64,000 nucleotides of DNA from contig NZ_CP031188.1 of the NCBI RefSeq assembly GCF_003344925.1, positions 990,501 through 1,054,500 on the forward strand, in the 5' to 3' direction. The translations under genes and the position numbers were made by a program. Positions within the stretch are counted from its first letter, which is position 1; every line of letters starts with the position of its first letter. The notes under the pieces were generated by a model. It saw only the letters and a program-made list of their open reading frames with translations, made no database searches and was not told where the DNA came from. Below are positions 18,250 to 27,104 of the stretch, piece after piece. The stretch comes from Flavobacterium arcticum (GTDB taxonomy: Bacteria > Bacteroidota > Bacteroidia > Flavobacteriales > Flavobacteriaceae).

Positions 18250-19239
18250 TTATTTTAAGAGCTTATCCAGTAACTCTTGTAAGGCAGGGTCAGATGGTCT
18301 TGCAGCATCAGATCGTACTACGTTGCCCTTTGGGTCTATCAATAAAAAGCGTGGTATAGAATGAATATCGTAAGCTGCAATAAAATCAGACTTCCAGTCT
18401 TTATCTGCTATAAGTTGTACTCCGCCTAATGCTTCTTTATCTACAAATTTTTTCCACTTAGTATGGTCTTTCTCTTTATCTACAGAGATGCTTACAAATA
18501 CGATATCTTTATCATGATATTTTTTTTCTATTTTCTGTAAATAAGGTATCTCTTTACGACATGGTCCGCACCAAGTAGCCCAAACATCTATATATACATA
18601 TTTACCTCTAAAATCTTTAAGACTTGTAGTACCTCCTTTATGATTTTCATAAGTAAAAAGCGGCGATGGCTTTCCCTTCATTTTTTGGGCTTCTTGTGCT
18701 CGTTTTGCCATTGCTTCCAGTTGCTTTTTCTCTTGGGTAAGTACCGTTATCATCAAGTTTTTAAACGTTTCACCTATTTCAGGATTCTCTAATGCAGATC
18801 GTAACTCTCTTGCTCTATCATCAACTATTTTTTGAGCTGCATTGGGTTCGTTAGGCAAATCGTCAAGTCCTGATATAAAAACTTGGTCAGCAAGCATCTT
18901 TTTGGCTAAAAAGTTATTCTCTGCCGCACCTTTGCCTGTAAAATGTATCGTTTTATCAAAGCTATCTGCTGCTACCGTCATATCAAGATCATAACTATTA
19001 TCAAGATATAACACGCTATACTCTTTACCATCATATAATTGATATAAGCCTGTAGTTAAAGAAAAGCTATCTTTAAAGTTTCCTTTTTTATCAGCTTTAA
19101 TAACTTTTTGCATCGATTTAGAGCGTATGACAAGAGAATCGCTATTCGGATTTTTTATAATTGCCGAAAATGTAAACTCTTTATTTTGAGCATAAATACT
19201 GCTAACTGTAAGTAAAAGTAATGTAAGTAATTTTTTCAT
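18250..19239 (-). CDS. TlpA-like thioredoxin-family thiol-disulfide oxidoreductase (copy B)
   Basis: 329 residues. Signal peptide MKKLLTLLLLTVSSIYA. Same layout as copy A: a DUF4369-like N-terminus, a helical linker rich in Lys, Glu and Ala (residues about 165-187) and a thioredoxin domain with WCGPC at C224 and C227 and the cis-Pro in SIPRF. The stretch KPSPLFTYENHKGG followed by TTSLKDFRGKYVYIDVWATW is almost identical to copy A. It is the first gene of a two-gene unit on the minus strand. The exported redox role is family knowledge; the substrate is not evident. Confidence 0.9.
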   Translation of the reverse strand: MKKLLTLLLLTVSSIYAQNKEFTFSAIIKNPNSDSLVIRSKSMQKVIKADKKGNFKDSFSLTTGLYQLYDGKEYSVLYLDNSYDLDMTVAADSFDKTIHFTGKGAAENNFLAKKMLADQVFISGLDDLPNEPNAAQKIVDDRARELRSALENPEIGETFKNLMITVLTQEKKQLEAMAKRAQEAQKMKGKPSPLFTYENHKGGTTSLKDFRGKYVYIDVWATWCGPCRKEIPYLQKIEKKYHDKDIVFVSISVDKEKDHTKWKKFVDKEALGGVQLIADKDWKSDFIAAYDIHSIPRFLLIDPKGNVVRSDAARPSDPALQELLDKLLK

Positions 19240-19339
19240 GTTGTAAATTTAATAGTTGTAAAAATAGAATTTTTAAACTTTTTAGCTTACTTGCAACCGT
19301 TAAAAAAAAGCATAAAAACCTAACACATTTAAATATACG

Positions 19340-19900
19340 ATGAAAAAACACCTCTTTATCACCATAATAACTGCGTTCTTACTACTATCCTGCGGAGACA
19401 GTAAAGAAGAAATACAAACAATCAAAATAAAAGGTTTGTATAGTATTGAGCTACCTGAATACCTTACAAAAACTACAGGGCTTGATAACAGTGCATCATT
19501 ACAATATCAAAATACACTTCGTGAGGTGTATATAATGGTAATTGATGAACCTAAAAGCAAACTCGAAAAAGCTATTAAAGAGAATGCTTTAGAAGATTAT
19601 TACACTCCAGATCTTGATGGATATGCAAAACTACTAAATGAAGGAATAGAGACAAGAGCAAGTCTAGATAGTGTACCACAACTAATATCAAAAAAAATAA
19701 ATGGACTCAATGCAAAAACAGCCACATTTACAGGTAATTCTCAAGGAATAGATATTTATTGGAGTTTAGCTTTTATAGAAGGAAAAAATAATTACTACCA
19801 AGTAATGATATGGACACTTGCCGATAAGAAAGAGCAATATAAAGAGACTATGAAGGCTATGATAAACTCATTTAAAGAGACTAATAAAAGTAAAAAATAA
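19340..19900 (+). CDS. Lipoprotein, uncharacterised (PsbP-like fold possible)
   Basis: 186 residues. A lipobox LLLSC puts the lipidated Cys at residue 18, after MKKHLFITIITAFLLLS. The rest is a single small alpha/beta domain with YSIELPEYLTKT, DNSASLQYQN and a C-terminal MKAMINSFKET helix. This layout is like the stress-response lipoproteins in flavobacteria that resemble PsbP/DcrB-type folds, a loose similarity only. It lies between the divergently transcribed thioredoxin pair and aspS. Function unknown. Confidence 0.85.
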   Translation: MKKHLFITIITAFLLLSCGDSKEEIQTIKIKGLYSIELPEYLTKTTGLDNSASLQYQNTLREVYIMVIDEPKSKLEKAIKENALEDYYTPDLDGYAKLLNEGIETRASLDSVPQLISKKINGLNAKTATFTGNSQGIDIYWSLAFIEGKNNYYQVMIWTLADKKEQYKETMKAMINSFKETNKSKK

Positions 19901-19952
19901 GCTTTAGCAAATATTTGAATGTATATGAGTAAGCATAATTGGTAATAGTTGC

Positions 19953-19960
19953 TAAATTTG
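19953..19960 (+). promoter_or_regulatory. TAAATTTG promoter element of aspS
   Basis: Exact TAnnTTTG match ending 19 bp before the ATG at 19980. It decides the start: a TTG three codons upstream at 19971 would lie at about the transcription start. Confidence 0.65.
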
Positions 19961-19979
19961 CACTCTAAAATTGAACACA

Positions 19980-21728
19980 ATGTATAGAAGCCATAATTGC
20001 GGTGAGCTAACAGCAGCCAATATAGACCAAGAAGTAACTTTATCCGGATGGGTACAAAAAACACGTAACAAAGGCTTCCTTGTATGGGCAGACCTTAGAG
20101 ACCGTTATGGCGTTACTCAACTTATATTTGATGAAGAGCGTACAGATGCCAAAGTTTTTAAACAAGCCGAAGCGCTAGGTAGAGAATTTGTTATACAAGT
20201 AAAAGGTATCGTAATAGAGCGTGTATCTAAAAACCCAAATATGCCTACTGGCGATATAGAAATACTAGTAAAAGAGCTTGCTATACTAAATACAGCTATA
20301 ACACCTCCTTTTACAATCGAAGATGAAACTGATGGTGGTGAAGACATCCGTATGAAATACCGTTACCTCGACATTCGTCGTAATCCTGTAAAAAACAGCT
20401 TACTATTTCGTCATAAAGTAGCCATGGAGGTACGTAACTACTTGTCTAAACAAGGGTTTATAGAGGTAGAAACCCCTGTATTAATAAAAAGTACTCCAGA
20501 GGGGGCTCGTGACTTTGTTGTACCAAGCCGCATGAACGAAGGGCAGTTCTATGCCCTGCCACAATCGCCACAAACCTTTAAGCAATTACTAATGGTGGGT
20601 GGTATGGATAAGTACTTCCAAATTGTGAAATGTTTTCGTGATGAAGACCTTAGAGCTGACCGTCAGCCAGAGTTTACACAAATAGACTGCGAAATGGCTT
20701 TTGTAGAGCAAGAAGACATTGTACAAACTTTTGAAGGACTAGCAAGCCACTTACTTAAAGAACTTAAAGGTGTAGAAACAGGTACATTCCCGAGAATGAC
20801 CTATGACGAAGCCATGAAAAAATATGGTAACGACAAACCAGACATCCGTTTTGGGATGGAGTTTGGCGAACTAAACGAAGTAGCACAACACAAAGAGTTT
20901 GGTGTATTTAATAACTCAGAACTTGTTGTTGGTATAGCTGCACCAGGATGTGCATCATACACTCGTAAAGAAATAGATGCCCTTATCGACTGGGTAAAAC
21001 GCCCACAAGTAGGTGCTACAGGAATGGTTTATGCAAAATATAATGAAGATGGTACTATCAAATCATCTGTAGATAAATTTTACGACCAAGAAGACCTTAA
21101 AAAATGGGCAGAAGCTACAGGCGCACAACCAGGAGACCTTATACTAATACTAAGTGGTGATGCTAATAAAACCCGTGCTCGCCTTAGTGCGCTACGTATG
21201 GAACTAGCTACACGACTAGGGTTAAGAAATCCAGAAGTATTTGCTCCATTATGGGTTATGGATTTCCCGCTATTAGAATGGGATGAAGAAACAGAACGAT
21301 TCCATGCTATGCACCACCCATTTACATCGCCAAAACCAGAAGATATGCCGCTACTAGAAACAGATCCAGGTAAGGTAAGGGCGAATGCTTATGACCTTAT
21401 ACTGAATGGTAACGAAATAGGCGGTGGTTCTATCAGGATACACGATAAAGCTACACAACAGCTTATGTTTAAATACTTAGGCTTTACCGAAGAAGAAGCA
21501 AAAGCACAGTTTGGTTTCCTTATGGATGCTTTCCAGTATGGTGCACCACCACACGGCGGGCTTGCCTTTGGGTTTGACAGGCTTGTAGCAATATTAGGCG
21601 GACAGGAAACTATTAGAGATTTTATTGCTTTCCCAAAAAACAACTCAGGTCGTGATGTAATGATTGATGCGCCTTCGGCAATTGATGATACACAACTCAA
21701 AGAACTGAGCATAAAGCTAAACCTCTAA
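19980..21728 (+). CDS. aspS: Aspartyl-tRNA synthetase
   Basis: 582 residues, charging tRNA-Asp with aspartate in the cytoplasm. Order: an N-terminal OB-fold anticodon-binding domain (YRSHNCGEL, then [14 protein letters not shown]), the class II catalytic core with motif 2 near residue 219 ([18 protein letters not shown]), the bacterial GAD insertion (around residues 290-410), and motif 3 GFDR at residue 531. Length fits bacterial AspRS. I choose ATG 19980 because homologues begin MYRSH and because the TAAATTTG element sits 19 bp upstream. An in-frame TTG at 19971 would add only three residues and is less likely. Confidence 0.98.
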   Translation: MYRSHNCGELTAANIDQEVTLSGWVQKTRNKGFLVWADLRDRYGVTQLIFDEERTDAKVFKQAEALGREFVIQVKGIVIERVSKNPNMPTGDIEILVKELAILNTAITPPFTIEDETDGGEDIRMKYRYLDIRRNPVKNSLLFRHKVAMEVRNYLSKQGFIEVETPVLIKSTPEGARDFVVPSRMNEGQFYALPQSPQTFKQLLMVGGMDKYFQIVKCFRDEDLRADRQPEFTQIDCEMAFVEQEDIVQTFEGLASHLLKELKGVETGTFPRMTYDEAMKKYGNDKPDIRFGMEFGELNEVAQHKEFGVFNNSELVVGIAAPGCASYTRKEIDALIDWVKRPQVGATGMVYAKYNEDGTIKSSVDKFYDQEDLKKWAEATGAQPGDLILILSGDANKTRARLSALRMELATRLGLRNPEVFAPLWVMDFPLLEWDEETERFHAMHHPFTSPKPEDMPLLETDPGKVRANAYDLILNGNEIGGGSIRIHDKATQQLMFKYLGFTEEEAKAQFGFLMDAFQYGAPPHGGLAFGFDRLVAILGGQETIRDFIAFPKNNSGRDVMIDAPSAIDDTQLKELSIKLNL

Positions 21729-21813
21729 TATTAATTTTTTCTGTTTATAAATTTCTTTAAAAAAAATTCAAACTCCTGTAAATCAATTTATTTTTATGTA
21801 AATTTTTCAATAT

Positions 21814-21821
21814 TATCTTTG
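21814..21821 (+). promoter_or_regulatory. TATCTTTG promoter of the cold-shock gene
   Basis: Exact TAnnTTTG match ending 55 bp before the ATG. This leaves an AT-rich untranslated leader of roughly 50 bases, a length that fits the structured leaders known from cold-shock genes. Confidence 0.65.
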
Positions 21822-21876
21822 CAGTCTCATAATAAAGTTTACCTTTGACAATTATTAATTATTTTTTTATTACAGA

Positions 21877-22071
21877 ATGCGAACAGGCAAAGTTAAATTT
21901 TTCAATGAGTCCAAAGGTTATGGATTTATTACAGACGACGAAACAGGTAAAGACATCTTTGTACACGCTACAGGAATCAAAACGGAGGATCTTCGTGAAG
22001 GTGATAGTGTAAGCTACGAAGAAGAAGAAGGAAGAAAAGGTAAAGTAGCTGCTCAGGTAGTAGCGATCTAA
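21877..22071 (+). CDS. Cold-shock protein (CspA family)
   Basis: 64 residues, one complete cold-shock domain. RNP1 is KGYGFI at residues 14-19 and RNP2 is DIFVHA near 26-31. Such proteins bind single-stranded RNA and DNA and melt RNA structure at low temperature or in stationary phase. It is a single-gene unit with its own TATCTTTG promoter and a strong terminator 38 bp downstream. The domain is slightly shorter than the 66-70 residues of E. coli CspA, which is normal in Bacteroidetes. Confidence 0.96.
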   Translation: MRTGKVKFFNESKGYGFITDDETGKDIFVHATGIKTEDLREGDSVSYEEEEGRKGKVAAQVVAI

Positions 22072-22108
22072 GACAATATAAATACTATTGCTTACCTATT
22101 GAAAATTT

Positions 22109-22140
22109 AAGAGCCGCTCAAAAGAGCGGCTCTTTTTTTT
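22109..22140 (+). terminator. Terminator of the cold-shock gene
   Basis: AAGAGCCGCTC at 22109-22119, loop AAAA, GAGCGGCTCTT at 22124-22134, then a run of T to 22140. Strong GC stem, perfect. Confidence 0.92.
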
Positions 22141-22315
22141 GTTTTTAAGAATAAAACCACCACCATCCTCAACCCAAACCACCATATGTTAATAATTCGT
22201 TAACAATAAAAATAATTCACCAGCAATTCTATAAAAAAGCAAAGTACAATGTTTTGTAATTTTTATTCATTCTAAATAAAAATTAACACAAATAAACCGA
22301 TACAAAAAGCAAACC

Positions 22316-22348
22316 TTGATTTAGTTTAAAAATTGACGTGTATATTTG
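22316..22348 (+). promoter_or_regulatory. Promoter of the nuo operon
   Basis: TTG at 22316-22318 as -33 element, 22 bp, then TATATTTG at 22341-22348. The ATG of nuoA is 28 bp further on. It fits the Bacteroidetes promoter form well. Confidence 0.65.
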
Positions 22349-22376
22349 TGAATTATTATTAAAAATCTAAGCTATC

Positions 22377-22742
22377 ATGCAAACTACACAGGTAGATTAC
22401 TTCCCGATAATTATGCAGCTATTACTAGCTGTTGGTTTTGTAGTAGGTACTATTATAATTTCAAGCTTTCTAGGACCAAAGAGGCACTCTATTAACAAAG
22501 ATAAAAACTTTGAATGTGGTGTTGAATCTATTGGTAATGCTAGAATACCATTCTCTGTAAAATATTTTCTTGTTGCCATATTATTTGTTTTATTTGACGT
22601 AGAGGTAATATTTATGTATCCTTGGGCAGTAAACTTTAGAGCAATGGGCTTTGAAGGTTTAGCAAAGATGGGTATCTTTATGTTTTTACTGATAGTAGGC
22701 TTCTTCTATGTAATGAAGAAAAAAGGCCTAGAGTGGGAATAA
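22377..22742 (+). CDS. nuoA: NADH:quinone oxidoreductase subunit A
   Basis: 121 residues with three membrane helices (about residues 10-30, 61-80 and 90-112). Conserved loop between helix 1 and 2: KNFECGVESIG, with the Cys of the quinone-side loop. It is a membrane-arm subunit at the junction with the peripheral arm of complex I. First gene of the 14-gene operon, 31 bp before nuoB. Confidence 0.96.
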   Translation: MQTTQVDYFPIIMQLLLAVGFVVGTIIISSFLGPKRHSINKDKNFECGVESIGNARIPFSVKYFLVAILFVLFDVEVIFMYPWAVNFRAMGFEGLAKMGIFMFLLIVGFFYVMKKKGLEWE

Positions 22743-22773
22743 CAACACCTAATAACCATAATTAATAAGTATA

Positions 22774-23325
22774 ATGAGCGATTCATCAGACATACAATTA
22801 GTTAACGCTCCCGAAGGAGTAGAGGGAAACGGATTTTTTGCCACTAAGCTCGACGATGTAGTAGGGCTTGCACGTGCTAATTCGTTATGGCCTTTACCAT
22901 TTGCCACCTCATGCTGCGGTATCGAGTTTATGGCAACTATGGGTGCAAATTATGATTTAGCACGTTTCGGTTCAGAGCGTATGAGTTTTTCACCACGCCA
23001 AGCCGATATGCTTTTAGTAATGGGTACCATCGCCAAAAAAATGGCACCAATATTACGTCAGGTTTACGAGCAAATGAGCGAGCCACGTTGGGTTATCGCT
23101 GTTGGAGCTTGTGCATCATCTGGTGGTGTATTCGACACTTATTCTGTATTACAAGGTATAGATAAGGTAATACCTGTAGATGTTTATGTACCAGGTTGCC
23201 CACCAAGACCAGAGCAAATACTTGATGGTATTATGGAATTACAAGAAATAGTAAAATCAGAATCCGTACGCAGGAGAAGCTCTCCAGAATATAAAGAATT
23301 ATTGGCATCTTATAATATTTCATAA
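22774..23325 (+). CDS. nuoB: NADH:quinone oxidoreductase subunit B
   Basis: 183 residues. Carries cluster N2, the last iron-sulfur centre before quinone. All four Cys ligands are visible: C47-C48 (CCGIEF), C113 (GACASSGG) and C142 (PGCPPRPE). An N-terminal extension of about 25 residues precedes the conserved core, as in other flavobacteria. nuoC follows after 7 bp. Confidence 0.97.
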   Translation: MSDSSDIQLVNAPEGVEGNGFFATKLDDVVGLARANSLWPLPFATSCCGIEFMATMGANYDLARFGSERMSFSPRQADMLLVMGTIAKKMAPILRQVYEQMSEPRWVIAVGACASSGGVFDTYSVLQGIDKVIPVDVYVPGCPPRPEQILDGIMELQEIVKSESVRRRSSPEYKELLASYNIS

Positions 23326-23332
23326 AGACACT

Positions 23333-23854
23333 ATGGCTTTAGAAACATCTGTTATACAAGACAAGCTCACAAATAAATTCGGCGACAATGTTACCGAATT
23401 TAACCAAATAAAAGATATTTTCACCTTTGAAGTCGCACCAGATAGCATGAATGATGTTATGCGTTTTCTAAAAGAAGACTCGGTGTTGCGCTTTAACTTC
23501 CTTACTGACCTTTGTGGAGTACATTATCCCGATAATGAAAAAGACAAACAGTTTGCTATGGTTTACCATATGCATAACTGGGTAGATAATATTCGCATAA
23601 GGTTTAAAAGTTTCCTTAACGGAGATAACCCTGAAATTGACACAGTTACCAATCTATTTTTGAGTGCTAACTGGCAAGAGCGTGAAACCTATGATTTCTA
23701 CGGAATTATATTTAAAGGACACCCACAATTGAAAAGGATATTAAATATGGATGAGATGGTGTCGTTCCCTTTACGAAAAGAATTCCCGCTAGAAGACGGT
23801 GGAAGGACTGATAAAGACGACCGCTTTTTTGGACGAACAACTGATAATCGCTAA
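23333..23854 (+). CDS. nuoC: NADH:quinone oxidoreductase subunit C
   Basis: 173 residues of the 30-kDa subunit family. The signature WQERETYDFYGIIFKGHP is at about residues 117-134, followed by RILNMDEM and the RKEFPL motif. It belongs to the peripheral arm and contacts NuoD and NuoB. NuoC and NuoD are separate genes here, not fused as in E. coli. Confidence 0.96.
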   Translation: MALETSVIQDKLTNKFGDNVTEFNQIKDIFTFEVAPDSMNDVMRFLKEDSVLRFNFLTDLCGVHYPDNEKDKQFAMVYHMHNWVDNIRIRFKSFLNGDNPEIDTVTNLFLSANWQERETYDFYGIIFKGHPQLKRILNMDEMVSFPLRKEFPLEDGGRTDKDDRFFGRTTDNR

Positions 23855-23882
23855 TAATGAACCTGAATAAATTGTAATATAA

Positions 23883-25118
23883 ATGTCAGACCTATTATTA
23901 CCACCAGAGCAACGCTATGCCGAAATGATTGCCAAAAGGCAAAACGAAGATGGTAGCGAGCTTTCTGTACTTAACTTAGGGCCCACCCACCCTGCTACAC
24001 ACGGTATATTCCAAAATATATTGTTAATGGATGGCGAGCGAATACTGGATGGCGAAGGTACTGTAGGGTACATTCACCGCGCATTTGAAAAAATTGCCGA
24101 GAACAGACCCTTTTATCAGATAACACCACTTACTGACAGGATGAACTACTGCTCCTCTCCTATCAATAATATGGGATGGTGGATGACTTTAGAAAAAACA
24201 CTTGATATAGAAGTACCTAAAAGAGTACAATATTTAAGGGTTATTATTATGGAGCTGGCACGTATAGCCGACCACATAATATGTAACTCAGTATTAGCTG
24301 TTGATACAGGTGCACTTACAGGGTTTTTATACGTATTTCAATACAGAGAAAAAATATACGAAATATACGAAGAGATATGTGGTGCAAGACTTACCACAAA
24401 TATGGGACGTATAGGTGGATTTGAAAGAGACTGGAGCCCAGCTGTATTCGAAAAAATAAATGTATTTTTAGAAGATTTTCCTGCTGTATGGCAAGAGTTT
24501 GAAAACCTACTTACACGTAACAGAATTTTTATGGACAGAACTATAGGTGTAGGACCTATATCTGCCGAAAAAGCGATGAGTTACGGCTTTACAGGACCAA
24601 ACCTTCGTGCTGCGGGAATAGACTATGATGTGCGAGTAATGCAGCCTTATAGCTCTTATGAAGATTTTGAATTTGATGTTCCTGTAGGAGAAGCAGGCGA
24701 CACATATGACAGATTTTGTGTACGTAATGCAGAAGTTTGGGAAAGTTTAAAAATAATCCGTCAGGCATTGGATAAATTACCAGAAGGTCCTTTCCATGCT
24801 GATGTACCTGATTATTACCTACCTCCAAAAGAAGATGTTTACAACAATATGGAAGCACTTATTTATCACTTTAAAATAGTGATGGGTGAAGTGCCTGTAC
24901 CAAAAACCGAAGTATACCATGCGGTAGAAGGCGGTAATGGCGAACTTGGTTTTTATTTAATTACCGACGGTAGCCGTACACCATACAGGTTACACTTCCG
25001 TAGACCATGTTTTATATACTATCAAGCCTTTAACGAAATGGTAAAAGGTCAAATGCTTTCGGATGCGATTGCAACATTATCAAGCCTCAATGTTATTGCA
25101 GGCGAACTAGACGCTTAA
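23883..25118 (+). CDS. nuoD: NADH:quinone oxidoreductase subunit D
   Basis: 411 residues of the 49-kDa subunit. It forms the quinone pocket with NuoB. The conserved NLGPTHPATHG is at about residues 31-41, with the His used in quinone binding, and further signatures are GTVGYIHRAFEK, MNYCSSPINN and VPVGEAGDTYDRF. The C-terminus ends in DA without the usual DPVLGEVDR, consistent with the flavobacterial form (ELDA). It is related to hydrogenase large subunits but lacks their Ni ligands. Confidence 0.97.
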   Translation: MSDLLLPPEQRYAEMIAKRQNEDGSELSVLNLGPTHPATHGIFQNILLMDGERILDGEGTVGYIHRAFEKIAENRPFYQITPLTDRMNYCSSPINNMGWWMTLEKTLDIEVPKRVQYLRVIIMELARIADHIICNSVLAVDTGALTGFLYVFQYREKIYEIYEEICGARLTTNMGRIGGFERDWSPAVFEKINVFLEDFPAVWQEFENLLTRNRIFMDRTIGVGPISAEKAMSYGFTGPNLRAAGIDYDVRVMQPYSSYEDFEFDVPVGEAGDTYDRFCVRNAEVWESLKIIRQALDKLPEGPFHADVPDYYLPPKEDVYNNMEALIYHFKIVMGEVPVPKTEVYHAVEGGNGELGFYLITDGSRTPYRLHFRRPCFIYYQAFNEMVKGQMLSDAIATLSSLNVIAGELDA

Positions 25119-25123
25119 CGATT

Positions 25124-25669
25124 ATGGAAATTTCACACGCAAAACAGGTTATAAACATAGATGAGAAGCTCACAGAGCGCATCAACGAACTATTAAGCCA
25201 CTACCCTGCCGATAAGAAAAAATCGGCATTGCTTCCAGTACTTCACGAAGTACAGGATGCACATGATAACTGGCTTAGTATAGAGCTACAAGATAAAGTA
25301 GCAGAAATACTAGAAATTAAACCTGTAGAGGTTTATGAGGTAGTTACCTTTTATACTATGTATAACCAAAAACCAATAGGTAAATACATGTTCGAATTCT
25401 GTAGAACTTCTTGTTGCTGCCTGCGTGGTGCAGAAGATCTTATGGATTATACCTGTGATAAACTGGGTATAAAAGAAGGCGAAACAACACCCGACGGACA
25501 GTTTACCGTAGTGGGTGTAGAATGCTTAGGTGCTTGTGGTTATGCGCCAATGCTACAAATAGGTGACTATTATAGAGAGCATCTTACTAAAGAGAAAGTT
25601 GACACGCTTATTGAAGAATGCAAAGCAGGCAAAGTAGATTTACACAAACAAGACCATTATACTGAGTAA
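25124..25669 (+). CDS. nuoE: NADH:quinone oxidoreductase subunit E
   Basis: 181 residues, 24-kDa subunit with a thioredoxin-like 2Fe-2S fold holding cluster N1a. Ligands lie in FCRTSC at about residues 93-98 and in ECLGACGYAP at about 130-139. The helical N-terminus (ERINELLSHYPADKKKSALLP) matches the family. It works with NuoF at the NADH end of the complex. 5 bp after nuoD, 2 bp before nuoF. Confidence 0.96.
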   Translation: MEISHAKQVINIDEKLTERINELLSHYPADKKKSALLPVLHEVQDAHDNWLSIELQDKVAEILEIKPVEVYEVVTFYTMYNQKPIGKYMFEFCRTSCCCLRGAEDLMDYTCDKLGIKEGETTPDGQFTVVGVECLGACGYAPMLQIGDYYREHLTKEKVDTLIEECKAGKVDLHKQDHYTE

Positions 25670-25671
25670 CA

Positions 25672-27039
25672 ATGGGAAGAAAGATATTATTAGAGCACGC
25701 AAATGTACCTGGGATAAAAACCTATGAAGTGTACCGCAAAATGGGCGGTTATGCTTCTGTAGAAAAGGCTATAAAAACCATGACTCCAGATGAAATTGTT
25801 GAAGAAGTAAAAACTTCAGGATTAAGAGGTCGTGGTGGGGCAGGTTTCCCAACAGGTTTAAAATGGAGTTTTCTTGATAAAAAATCAGGAAATCCTTCAC
25901 ACTTAGTTTGTAATGCTGACGAATCAGAGCCAGGAACGTTTAAAGACCGTTACTTGATGGAGTACATTCCTCACCTTTTAATAGAAGGAATGATAACATC
26001 TAGCTTTGCTTTAGGTGCAAAACTTTCGTACATCTACATTCGTGGCGAATATATGTGGGTATACCGCATATTAGAAAATGCAATTAAAGAAGCCTATGCT
26101 GCTGGATGGCTGGGTAAAAATATATTAGGTTCAGGTTATGATCTAGACCTTTATGTACATTGTGGTGCAGGAGCTTACATCTGCGGAGAAGAAACAGCAC
26201 TTATAGAATCGCTTGAAGGAAAAAGAGGTAATCCAAGGATAAAACCACCTTTTCCTGCGGTTAAAGGTTTATGGCAAGAGCCTACTGTGGTAAACAATGT
26301 AGAGTCTATTGCAGCAGTACCTTGGATAATAAACAATGGTGGCGAAGAATATGCCAAAATTGGTGTTGGTCGCTCTACAGGAACAAAATTAATATCAGCT
26401 TCAGGACATATTAAAAACCCTGGAGTATATGAAATAGAATTAGGCTTAAGTGTTGATGAGTTTATGAACTCTGATGAATATTTAGGCGGAATGATGAATG
26501 ACAGACCATTAAAAGCATTAGTACCTGGAGGTTCATCTGTGCCAATATTACCTGCACACCTTATTTATAAGAATGCAGAAGGCGGCGACAGGTTAATGAG
26601 TTATGAATCGCTTAGCGAAGGTGGTTTTCAAACAGGGTCTATGTTAGGGTCTGGAGGTTTTATTGTTTACAATGACACATCGTGCATTGTGCGTAACACT
26701 TGGAACTTCAGTCGTTTTTACCATCATGAAAGCTGTGGACAATGTTCACCTTGTCGTGAGGGTACAGGTTGGCTAGAAGGTGTACTACACCGTATAGAAA
26801 CAGGACATGGTCGTGAAGAAGATATCGACCTACTGTGGGATATACAAAGTAAAATAGAAGGTAATACAATATGCCCGCTAGGAGATGCAGCAGCATGGCC
26901 AGTAGCAGCAGCAATTCGTCATTTCCGTGATGAGTTTGAGTATCACGTTCGTTTTCCAGAAAAAGTTAAAAATCGTGACCATTATGTAGCTGAACCTTTC
27001 GAAAAAGTAAAGCACTTAGTAACGAAACAAACAGTTTAA
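25672..27039 (+). CDS. nuoF: NADH:quinone oxidoreductase subunit F (NADH and FMN binding)
   Basis: 455 residues, 51-kDa subunit that takes electrons from NADH to FMN and cluster N3. Visible motifs: the NADH/FMN loop RGRGGAGFPTGLKW at about residue 53, NADESEPGTFKDR, the GAGAYICGEETAL motif, and the 4Fe-4S ligands ESCGQCSPCREG at about residues 347-358 with the fourth Cys in NTICPLG. Followed by a 65-bp gap that is unusual within this tight operon. Confidence 0.97.
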   Translation: MGRKILLEHANVPGIKTYEVYRKMGGYASVEKAIKTMTPDEIVEEVKTSGLRGRGGAGFPTGLKWSFLDKKSGNPSHLVCNADESEPGTFKDRYLMEYIPHLLIEGMITSSFALGAKLSYIYIRGEYMWVYRILENAIKEAYAAGWLGKNILGSGYDLDLYVHCGAGAYICGEETALIESLEGKRGNPRIKPPFPAVKGLWQEPTVVNNVESIAAVPWIINNGGEEYAKIGVGRSTGTKLISASGHIKNPGVYEIELGLSVDEFMNSDEYLGGMMNDRPLKALVPGGSSVPILPAHLIYKNAEGGDRLMSYESLSEGGFQTGSMLGSGGFIVYNDTSCIVRNTWNFSRFYHHESCGQCSPCREGTGWLEGVLHRIETGHGREEDIDLLWDIQSKIEGNTICPLGDAAAWPVAAAIRHFRDEFEYHVRFPEKVKNRDHYVAEPFEKVKHLVTKQTV

Positions 27040-27104
27040 GTCAAAAGTTTAAAAGTCGAAAGTCTCAAAGCCTTGTGCTTTTTATCTTTCAAACTATATA
27101 GAAT
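27040..27104 (+). other. Repetitive spacer inside the nuo operon
   Basis: Between nuoF and nuoG, the longest gap in the operon. It begins with near-repeats of (A)AAGTC/GTCAAAAG (GTCAAAAGTTTAAAAGTC, then GAAAGTCTCAAAG) and ends in TTTTTATCTTTCAAAC. It looks like a decayed intergenic repeat of a type common in flavobacterial genomes. No gene or clear hairpin. Confidence 0.5.

Larger units (their letters stand above)
22072..22376. other. Intergenic region between the cold-shock gene and nuoA
   Basis: 305 bp without a gene. It holds the cold-shock terminator (22109-22140), a featureless AT-rich stretch to about 22310, and the nuo promoter (22316-22348). I see no RNA gene or repeat in it. Confidence 0.7.
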
